Shown: piece after piece, positions 55,151-64,000 of the stretch | Position numbering within the stretch: position 1 is the first letter of the stretch | Layout of the letters: each line of letters opens with the position of its first letter | Origin: Diabrotica undecimpunctata | Taxonomy: Eukaryota; Arthropoda; Insecta; Coleoptera; Chrysomelidae | Assembly: GCF_040954645.1 (NCBI RefSeq) | Contig: NC_092805.1 | Coordinates: forward strand, 15,526,741-15,590,740 | Direction of reading: 5' to 3' | Length of the DNA stretch: 64,000 nt | Program-made: the position numbers and the translations under genes | The notes under the pieces: model-generated | Database searches by the model: none | What the model saw: only the letters and a program-made list of their open reading frames with translations | Told to the model about the DNA's origin: nothing

Positions 55151-56365
55151 TGAACCAACATGACAGCCATAGACAAAAACTAAAAAAATAATTTCTTTGA
55201 TCTTTTTAACTTGCCCTTGTATTTTGTATTAATTGACACTGCATTAATATTATTTCCATTTTCATTTCCAATTATCTTATTATTTTTACGTGAATGTCAC
55301 GTTTGATTGTAATGCTATAAGAACATGGACGCATAAACATAGATCTGTTTTTATACGTCCATGTATAAGAACAATCCATCGATCTTGACCTATTCCAACG
55401 ATAAACAATTAAACCAAAACTATATGCATCCATTCCACCAGTACGAATTTTTTAAACCCTGACCTCTCACCTTCCGCCTTCGGTCTATTTCCGCGATTTC
55501 TATTATAGAATCAAAGACAGTGAGTCGAATGTCAAGGACGAGTGCCTACCAGCCGAGTGCCATCAACTCTGCATCAAAACCAGAGAGTGCGGAACACGCA
55601 CATCGGTCGCCGCAGGTGCCCACACACTTCCATAATACCATCAACACACCCAAACACAGAACACGCGATGGCTATTATGAAAAAGCTACGGACAATTCAC
55701 GAACATCGACACCGTGATGTCTGTATTTTGCTGATTGCTAATGCTTTTTGTGTATTAATTTGAATGTGACATTTTTATCACAGAAACTATTCAAATTAGA
55801 AAGACGCAAAATGAATATGGAAAATATACAATGACTTTGGAAATTAATTCAATTTGAATATTTATTACCCCAAATCAATAGTTCGTTTGTTTTTAATGTA
55901 TTCTTCAAACTGTAATTAAAGTTTTGTGACTTGTGCTACTACATATACTCGATTTGTAAATGCATGATAGTGATAGTACAGTTTTGATGGCAAAAAATTA
56001 TAGCAGTCTGTATACAAGACTGTTCCAAACAGAAAAATTATAATATCGATACATTCTTTAAATATTATGCTTATATGGTATTATACACCAGGTCAGATGT
56101 ATGAAAAAACATCTAAATATTTTTTAAAAAAATTTAAATTCTTTAAAATCTTGCACCATAACATCTACAATAGGTCAAATCATTCGAGCCACTTCATAAA
56201 ATTTTATTTTTTGTTTAATAATGGTATGTAATTGAGCTATAAAACATGTTTTTGTACTTATTTCTATTTTACTGTGATTTCGAACCTTATAAAGTTTACG
56301 AATATTAAAAAAGAAACAAGAAATTACATGAAAATACATAAAATTATGCATTAAGCCTAATACTT
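55151..56365. other. Spacer with a GC-richer patch and a short palindrome
   Basis: An imperfect palindrome ACATGGACGCATAAACA / TGTTTTTATACGTCCATGT lies at 55323-55365. A patch at 55490-55720 is less AT-rich and holds two overlapping open frames (55520-55717 and 55542-55763), rich in S, T, H and P, with no motif I know. It could be part of a retroelement. I do not call it a gene. Confidence 0.4.
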
Positions 56366-56369
56366 TGCA

Positions 56370-57085
56370 GAAATGACTGACTGGTACCTTCTTGGCATAC
56401 TTTCTATGCATTTCTGGCAATGTGAAATTATTCCTCAATTTCTAATTTCATTAGAAATTTCTTTCTTCATGAGCTTCCAAAGATTTTCTATTGGTTTTAG
56501 ATCTGGCAAATTGCCAGGCCAGTCGAAACCTTTATCTGGTTTCCAACAAAAAAATTTGTAACAGTGTTCGCCTTGTAACAAGGCGCCGAGTCATGCATAA
56601 ACGTGAAACTCTTATTTACTTCAAGGGAACTACTCCTGGACCTGGGGAAGAATTTTTGTTTGCAGTACTCTCAAGTACTGGTGCTGCCGCATTGTTCTAT
56701 CGACAATGTAGAGTCTACCGGTTTCTTGGCTGCTTATAATAGACCACAACATGATGCTCAGGGGTTGATTTACCATGCTTTACCAAGGACAGTAGAAATG
56801 AGCTTTGTATTTTCCCCAGCTTTTCTACTCGCAAATTCAGCTCTATCTATAAGAATCTGCACGTTAGATTCGTCCAAAAAACAAACCTGGAATATTAATA
56901 TTACTTTAGAATCTTTAACAAATTGATCAACTGTAAACTACATAAAAGAAAAATATTGTTAGGTAATGTTATTTACCTGATTCCAATCATCAATGGTCCA
57001 ATCTTTATGATCTTTAGCCCATCGAAGCCTTTTTTTCTTCATGGCTGGTGTGAGTAGCGATAACATAGTAATAACAATGTAGGGT
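56370..57085 (-). pseudogene. Tc1-type transposase with an intron-like gap
   Basis: From 57085 downward: LTPAMKKKRLRWAKDHKDWT then DDWNQ. A 90-nt GT...AG segment (56887-56976) separates this from CFLDESNVQILIDRAEFASR, which carries the first catalytic Asp. Then come CGLLX-like and STLSIEQCGSTST pieces, FTFMHDSAPCYKANTVTNFF (second Asp, about 56600), and after a shift WPGNLPDLKPIENLWKLMKK with the Glu, and CIESMPRRYQSVI at the C-terminus. The Asp-to-Glu part spans the usual Tc1 distance once shifts are allowed for. It is broken by at least three shifts. Confidence 0.78.
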
Positions 57086-57183
57086 GTTTTAGCAAACAAT
57101 AATCTAGTGGGATCGTTTGTTCTTTACAGTAATTTTATATGGAATTAAAATTACCTATCAGTAATAAACTTTTTCTCTTTCAG

Positions 57184-58865
57184 ATATGAAACGAAACCGG
57201 CCTCTTAGTGAAAAAGAGTTAGAAGAAACTATAAATAATATACCTGACAGAAGAAGAACCATTTTCAGCATTTGATGAGTCTGAATATATTCCTGGAGAC
57301 AGCGAAGATGGAAGTGAAGAAGGAGTTCAAATGAGCGACGAAGATGAGGAAGATAACAGCAGTACTGAAGAAGCAGGTATAAGCATTCATTGCCATTCAA
57401 TGAACGAAGAAAATAGTAATAATAGTGATGAAGCGACTGACGTGAGTCCCAATGTAAACACGCATGTTGTAACTTGGAAAATGCCTTCGAAAAATTTTAT
57501 ACCTAGAAGAAAATTGCCTAAGGAAACGAAGGGTGTCAATCTTTTGGAATTCAACGGACAGTGTTCTGAGCTATATGTTTTTCTAAAATTATTTCCTAGA
57601 AGCTTGTTTACACATAATGCTGATAGTACTAATAAACGCAAAAAGCTATTAAAAAGAAAAAAAATTGAAACAACTGCGAGGAGATCGACATGTATGAAAT
57701 TATGATACTACTTGGCTGCACTCTTGCGGTGTCCTATAACAGGGTGCCGAGTTTTTATCATTTCTGGTCCAACAATAAATCATTGTCAAATAGTGTAATA
57801 AAAAATGCTATCGGCAGAGATGAATGTACTTTCCTACTTTCAAAAATGTATTATACTGACCCAACAAAACCTCAAAATTGCTCTAAAACATACTATTTAG
57901 AAGACGTCGTAAACAGTTTAATAACATGATTTCAAAAGGCAAGATCTGAATCTTCTTACCAATCCATTGATGAGACAATGGTAAAATTTAAAGGACGATC
58001 ATATCCCAAACAATATATACCTAACAAACCAATCAAGAGAGGTATCAAATTAGGGCAACGATGCGATTCCATGACTGGTTACATATACAACTTTAACATC
58101 TACTCCGGTAAGGAAATCGCAGCACTAGAGGAGACTCTTTGATAGAGAGTAGTAGCGACACTATGTCAAACACTTCAATCAAAAGACGTATGTTTGTGTA
58201 TTGGTCGTTTTTTCACCACTGTTAATTACATGAATAATCTTGAGTTTCCATGCGTTGGTACATACCTGAAGCGCAGAAAGAATACGCCACAATTTATTGA
58301 TAAGAAGCTATCTAGAGGTGAATCTGATTCATTGGTAAATGATAAAGACGCAATGGTATTTAGATGGCAGGACACTAAAGAAGTTTTACTTCTATCAAAC
58401 TGCCACTCGCCATCTTTATCTCAGATTAAAAGAAAATTAAAAACAGACCAAAAATACACTTTTGATTGCTCTGAAGCTATGGTATTTTACAATAAATATA
58501 TGAAAGGGGTTGATTTGACTGATCAAAAGATTGCCACCTATGATTTAGACAGAAAATCTACTAAATGGTGGCGTCAAGTTGTCTACAAATTGTTAATGGC
58601 ATTTGTAATCAATTCATGGATAATACTTTCGGAAATTTAGAATTAAAGGAAGAAAGTTCCTCTTCTTTATTATTAAGTACCTTAAATTAAAAGAAGAGTC
58701 TCTGGTGGTCCAGGTAGGCACACAAAAATGCAAAAAATTATGACAAATATTGTAGATCCCCTTCCAAAACACACTAGCAGTAAAAGAAGATGTTTCAGTT
58801 GTTCTCAAAAGAAGAAGGAAAGCCGTACAAAAGCTTAATGTGCAATGTCCCATTGTGCAAAAAGT
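57184..58865 (+). pseudogene. piggyBac transposase (PGBD4-like), second Asp lost
   Basis: The start ATG at 57184 follows a TTTCTCTTTCAG splice-acceptor-like sequence, so a non-coding first exon upstream is possible. MKRNRPLSEKELEETINNI is followed by a shift and an acidic stretch SDEDEEDNSSTEEAG. The core reads YNRVPSFYHFWSNNKSLSNS, SIDETMVKFKGRSYPKQYIP (first Asp, about 57967), CIGRFFTTVNYMNN (DRFF expected; Asp to Gly at 58203-58205), FYNKYMKGVDLTDQKIATYD (third Asp, about 58515) and TKWWRQVVYKLLMAFVINSW. A Cys-rich end RRCFSCSQKKKESRTKA follows a shift. Frames 57331-57704, 57690-57928 and 58194-58639 are separated by short breaks. Confidence 0.83.
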
Positions 58866-58869
58866 ACTT

Positions 58870-60325
58870 TTTAACATTTCACTCATAAGTGGGTTTCAAT
58901 TATACAATTCAATTATTTTTTAATATTTTTTTTGTACTTGCTATTTTTATTAATGATGGGACCTTAAAATCAAAATCCCAGTCAAAACTACTGTTGGGGC
59001 AAAAAGTTCCCACCTCCTTAGAACAAACGAATGTAAATTTTACGACTAATTATATACATAATTTGTTTAAATTAATTATTCTGATTATAAAACTGAATAG
59101 TTTCAGTCTCTTACATGTAAAACTAAATTCAGTGGTGAAAGGGTTATTATAATACTATCCTACTTTTATTCACAATAACTTTTAATAATTATTATCAGAT
59201 TCACTTACCAAAATGAAACATCAACGTCTCCATGTATACTTCTTATCTTCGCTTTTCTAAATTAAATTTTACGATTAGTTACATGGCACATTTCATTTCC
59301 TAGCACGTGTTACATTTTTCAAAACCAGTTTGTTACTACCAAAGTGTTAAACGGTAAAATATAAATTACACCGCAATAAAATGTTGATTACTTACCCTAT
59401 TACTTTGACTTACATCATTAAGAATTTGAAAAATGTTTTGTAATTTACATTTTATGTACATTACTAGATGGTTAAGCAAGTAAAATAATTTAAATTTAAA
59501 ATTCGATTTGACTCTGTATATGCCAATGTGAAATGTTATAGTTGTTTTCAGCATTTAAAGAACAATTTTAAATATAAAGTTCTCCAAGATATGAATAGAA
59601 TAAAAGTATAATATTTATTTAAAAGAATCTTTTACCACTAAATCACGGTAATAATAAGAAGGGACAAAATATAGGCTAAACAGCAAAATAAAAATCTCAA
59701 AAAAGAAGATAACAGAATTAAACTGTAAAAATGAAACTTAAAATAAGGAGACCCAAACTAAAGAAAAAGCAAACCAATGCAACACAAACCTACCCGGAAA
59801 ACCGCCAATACTCAATGTAAAACTGCTTAATTAACTGCTAGATTAAGTCCACGTGTATCAAAACATGTTTAATAAAGTTAACGCCAACGAAAAGATACTC
59901 AGCCTCGTAGCTTTAACGCCTAAAAGCTTCACGTACACGTGGAACCAAAAGCTGAAAGAGACACAGACGAAAACTCACGCAAAAGAATAGCAATCAGCAC
60001 TGAAAAGTGATCGTCTTTTCAGTGCTGGTCTTCAGATCTCCAGACAACAGAAATATCAACCATACGAGACATAAAAGGGATGCTCTAAAATGTAGATTTC
60101 GAAGAGAAAACAAAACAAATGAACAAATTAACAACCACTCAATTAGAGTCAAAAGTACGAAGATTTCACAGTAGACCTTGTGATACAGGTGTGTTTGTGT
60201 TTACATCTCATCCTGATACTTTTGTTTCGCGCATCAGTCATAGGTCGCTGATTTTTCCCTTGGGGAACAAGTTTTGTCCTTAGGGATTTTCTATACTTAT
60301 TTAGCAGTAGAATCTGCTTGCAGTA
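58870..60325. other. AT-rich spacer with one perfect hairpin
   Basis: No gene is supported. An 87-codon frame at 58889-59152 has no motif. The only structure is the hairpin at 59995-60027. Confidence 0.45.
59995..60027. repeat. 13-bp perfect hairpin
   Basis: CAGCACTGAAAAG at 59995-60007 pairs perfectly with CTTTTCAGTGCTG at 60015-60027 around TGATCGT. No downstream U-run or element end is obvious. Confidence 0.85.
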
Positions 60326-60329
60326 GATT

Positions 60330-61179
60330 ATAATAATTTACAGTATTTTGAAGTGACATATAAAAATAAAGAAAGGTATATAGAATTAAACAAAGAAAAG
60401 TTGGCATGTTCACCTACGCCGATCATTAATTTGGATACCCAGCCAAACAGTATCTTAAATGAATTATATGATAGAACCCCAACACCACCTGCGATATAGT
60501 AGAGTACAAGATAACGGAAGCCAGTTGGTTTAAAATGAGCACACCGAACCTCTGGCTAGTCATTTCACCATACTCTATAAATTTAGCTTTAATGTGCGAT
60601 GGTTCTCGATCTGAACATATAATAAATCAAACGGGTTTTATAAAGCTTTCACCAAAATAAGTTGCGCAGACCGGGAACATAACATTACTCACATCCAATA
60701 ATGGATTGGAAACAGCAATTGAAAGTTACTTAAAGATTCCAGTCAGTCCCATTGAAGAGCTTATGCAGAGACCAATAATAAAACAGATCAACATTCCCAG
60801 ACATAATATAGACACTCGAAAAAGTGAGTTGCCAAATCTAGTACTTGAAGCAAAGCAGTTGGACCAAGACATATCCGAACACACGTGTAAAACCATTACC
60901 AACAATCAGTGGATTCCTTATTTAACCACAGGACTAGTAACTATATTCATTGTTATGTTGATTGTTATTATGTGGAAGGTAGTGAGATATCTTCAAAATG
61001 CTCAAAGAGCCAAAAAGCACAAAGGCATCAAGGTTAACCACATAGGGTATTATTATAAGGAGTTGAAAATTTGGGACAGAAATTATTGGGGTGGAGGGTA
61101 TAGGGCAAGAAAAATAAAGCGAAACTGTTGTGAACGGCTACTCAGGGGCTATTTGGAGAACTGGGTCGTGGATAAGTGA
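60330..61179 (+). pseudogene. Retroviral-type envelope glycoprotein remnant (errantivirus-like)
   Basis: A degraded frame from about 60360, with stops and a shift near 60497 and a stop near 60657, leads into an open frame at 60706-61179 (157 codons). The open part contains an ectodomain-like segment, a strongly hydrophobic stretch of about 22 residues at codons 87-109 that would span a membrane, and a short basic cytoplasmic tail. Upstream, Cys-containing segments precede it. This order fits the membrane-proximal end of the Env protein of insect endogenous retroviruses (errantiviruses), which mediates entry in active relatives. No gag or pol and no LTR were identified nearby. A cellular single-pass membrane protein exon is the alternative. 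Confidence 0.5.
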
Positions 61180-64000
61180 ATGGCAAAGGGGCCATTGGAT
61201 TGGGACAACTACAAAGAGTAAAGCAAAAGGGTACTTACATAAATCTCCTGGAACAAAACCCAATACAAGGAGATTCTCAAGCTATTTAAAATGGACCCCG
61301 CTTTGAAGAATCTTCCTGCTAGATGAAAGAAAAGAGTCTTCCTTCCTAAAAACGCTAAAAAAAAGGGTAAGAGAGTTATTTAAGAGAAATACACAAAATG
61401 GTTTAGGAAAAAAAATTAATATTTATTGCTGTATCACCACAAATAGTTACAAATATAGATAATAACAATAAAATACAAAATATCAAAAACAAACTTACTA
61501 TGTTTTATCAGTTTACAAACTCTTGACGTTGGAGATACTACAAGAACTTACAATTGTTACTGGGCGATAACTTGTAGCAGAAATAAATTATTACAAATAA
61601 AAAATATCTTTTTAAGTGAAACTATGCATAGAGGTTAACCTTTTTTTAAAAAAGACAAAGCAAAACAAGATCTGTTATGATTAGGTATTTACCAAATGTC
61701 AAAAAAATAAAGCTAGCTGTCAATATTAAATTTTAAAACTGAGAAAAATTAATATGATAGCTAAGAGCCACACCCTAACATCTATAATTTTAATTATTAT
61801 AATTTTTTAAACTGTTATGAAAGCAATTATTATTAGAAAATGTTTATTTTTTCTTTAAAAATCAACACAAAAGAGTTACCTGGATTTCACTAAAATTTCT
61901 TTAAAATTTCTGGGGTTAGGAACTGGACTTACACTCTCTGCCACACGAACAAATTCATCTCGCGGAAATATTCTGAAACGACTTCTTAGGACAAACAAAT
62001 TGAAGCTGAAAGTTGTTCACTAGGAAGCAAATTTTAGACTCAGCTTCTTAAAAAAACTGGAACACATGTGGGTACTTTTCAAATCTGTTGGAAATGCCGC
62101 AAATCTCTTAGACACAAATCTCTTAGGTGAGAGACGACATAAAACAAAAACAGTGATTACTCTTATTAGAACTGACTCATTACATTGAGTATAAATCACT
62201 TTTTTTTTCAACAAACTTGCCAGTTCTTGACGCCGACACTCACAGCGTCTTGACTGTTCAAAGATTCTTTCAAACCTGCTTAAAACTGTTATTAACTATT
62301 AACTGCTTACTACATATTTTTCACAACATAAGACGAAAAAACACAAAACATTACAAATTTAAAGAAAAATATTTGGACCAACACTAAAGCCAACTATCTC
62401 TGACAGCGGCCTCAGCAGGAGTGATGTAATTCTCTTTCCCGCAAAACCTTCTCAGCGATCAAGTGGATGTTTATTTCAGGTGCAATAACAGCAGTGTGTA
62501 TAACAGCTTTCGGTTTAGTATCAATTATTATTAATGATCTAGAAAAGTAACATTAGTTAGGCAGGTAGTTAGTCTATTATGTTTAGTTGGCACATTTAGG
62601 ACGGATATCTAGAGTCTAGATTGGAATATCTGGTTGTAGAGTACTTCATGTCACAAATAACTTTAAATACAAAAATTCTTCGTGACAAAAGAATCCAAAA
62701 AGTCTAAAAATAACCCCACTAGTGGAGTTGTACTGTATACAAAAATATATTTTAATTGAACTTTTAAATTGGGAAACCGAAACTAAACAACAGATAATTA
62801 AAACAAAAAACTGTAGACTTAATAAAAACTTTTCTTACAAAATTCCAAGAACGATAAAACCAACTATATAATCAATTTATATGTAGTTTCGCATTAGTGT
62901 ATTTGTTTTATAATCATAGTTTTGAATTTGTAATATTTAATAATCTAAAACTAATCCGATTACATTTCTTAATTAGAAAATTTAACCAAATGGAAATTTC
63001 AACTGTAACTTTGACTTAACTGATTGCACCACAAGTTAACCAAATCCGTAACTTTCTAAAAATTGGCTTTTCTCAATAGATTATGTAGTAGTTTTGATTA
63101 AAGTACTATTTATAAATTATTTCCGTCTATATTTCAGCAAAATATGTAAAATTAATTACAGTATTGGTGATAACGAAAGTAAAAAATAGGCAGGATGCAA
63201 CAAACCTGGTTAAAAAATATTTAGATTTTTTTTATCTGTTTGTTTATGTCTCAACCTTAAAGGGTCATTGGCGTAGTACAATTTAAAGTTTTTCAATTTA
63301 TTTAGTACATTTGTGGAATATAAGGATATTGAACAATTTTTCATATCAGTGGAGATAATATTAATTATTGCAATAAAAAATAGGGAGACGCTTAGATCCT
63401 TGAGAAATTCTGTTTTTTTTTAATGTTTGTAATAAATAAATTAACTCGTACATTAAAAGTTCGATGAGATTTTATTATACAGTGATGAGTGCCTTAAGAA
63501 CCGGCAAAATAACGCAAAAGATAGAAAACATAATACGTTGTGAAATAAAAAGAGATGAAAGTAGTATAGGTGGGAAATTATCGATAGAAACCTCTAACTT
63601 ACATTACATTACATTAGGACTATCGATAGTTTCCCACCTTTAGACGTTGGCTTATGAGCTAGTTGACTTCAGTCATAATATTACAAGTATGACGTCGAAC
63701 ACTAACATTTTTTAAATTTCGCATAAAGTAAAAACTGATTGAAGGCAATAAAGCAAATGTAAGTAAACAGTTTAATTAGTAGTAATTTGATAATTAATTC
63801 TGTGTTGACGAATACAGAATAACAAGCTATGATAATTCGGTATTAAGAAGAGTGTATGCGACGTCTCAAATCACAGTTTATTATTGATCAATACTTTAAT
63901 TTTCAAGAAAATTCAAGAAATAGAAAATCACGGATATCGAAATGAAACCAAAGACCTCTTCCGGAAAGTGAAAATTCTTGCGAGAGAATTTAAACCCAAG
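61180..64000. other. AT-rich spacer with minor repeats
   Basis: No gene is supported. A short hydrophobic frame near 62470-62550 and others in this stretch are too short or lack motifs. If the envelope remnant had a 3' LTR it should lie here, but without its partner I could not define one. Confidence 0.4.
63565..63642. repeat. Small palindromic MITE-like hairpin
   Basis: Arms of about 23 bp (TATAGGTGGGAAATTATCGA onward, and the complementary ...TATCGATAGTTTCCCACCTT) match with two to three mismatches. They enclose a loop that includes a (TTACA)n run. This resembles the two ends of a tiny fold-back repeat. Confidence 0.75.

Noticed and set aside
55520..55763. Overlapping frames rich in Ser, Thr, His and Pro
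   Set aside because: Two frames of the same stretch are open, which points to composition and not coding. No homology seen.
62470..62550. Short hydrophobic frame resembling a signal peptide
   Set aside because: Fewer than 30 codons with no continuation; chance is likely.
1..64000. Search for CRISPR arrays, tRNA genes, rRNA and bacterial operons
   Set aside because: No regularly spaced repeats with unique spacers, no cloverleaf that I could support, and no prokaryotic gene layout. The content is eukaryotic.

Overview
The window looks like a stretch of an insect nuclear genome: AT-rich, intron-bearing, and packed with insect-type transposable elements. I see no convincing host gene, tRNA, rRNA or bacterial-type operon. 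Nearly every protein-like reading frame is a fragment of a transposase or of a non-LTR reverse transcriptase, usually broken by stops and frameshifts. The mix (RTE-clade LINEs with (GAA)n tails, CR1/Jockey-type LINE, CGGBP1-like hAT, piggyBac, FLYWCH-MULE, Harbinger, Tigger/pogo, Tc1 and an IS630-Tc1-mariner family with a very long D-to-E spacing) would suit a large, repeat-rich genome such as that of a leaf beetle. The species cannot be fixed from the sequence alone.

Layout. 0-3.5 kb: two copies of the long-spacing Tc1-mariner-type transposase, one split by an RTE LINE with a target-site duplication. 4.3-7.2 kb: a complete-length hAT element with 8-bp duplication, TIRs and an intron-containing transposase. 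7.4-11.4 kb: a CR1/Jockey-type LINE carrying two later insertions, each with a duplication. 11.4-18.8 kb: RTE 3' ends, a small hAT MITE, a possible larger TIR element, a GC-rich island and AT-rich spacer. 18.8-24.3 kb: a long RTE element (itself containing another RTE fragment) and opposing RTE copies. 25-31 kb: AT-rich spacer, a (TA)n tract, a piggyBac C-terminus and a second, internally deleted hAT with exact boundaries. 31.2-33.5 kb: a TIR-bounded copy of the long-spacing Tc1-mariner-type element, disabled partly by a 23-bp perfect hairpin. 33.6-37.8 kb: R1-like and RTE reverse transcriptase remnants, one of them split by a pogo/Tigger element that holds two RTE fragments and a Harbinger derivative. 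38.9-42.1 kb: an uncharacterised repeat-associated protein remnant and a FLYWCH-MULE transposase. 43.6-46.9 kb: more RTE debris. 47.3-54.4 kb: two piggyBac elements, one cut by an RTE LINE close to the position of its third catalytic Asp. 54.4-58.9 kb: two Tc1 remnants and a fourth piggyBac. 60.3-61.2 kb: a decayed retroviral-type envelope remnant. The remaining 3 kb is AT-rich with a few hairpins.

The elements do not cooperate as a pathway. They record successive waves of insertion: RTE LINEs repeatedly landed in older DNA transposons, and several boundaries are exact enough to order the events. The items most worth following up are the long-spacing (about DD82E) Tc1-mariner family, the template-switch-like hairpin inside one of its copies, the two exactly bounded hAT elements, and the nested piggyBac/LINE and pogo/Harbinger/LINE stacks. 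I did not find a clear new cellular system.
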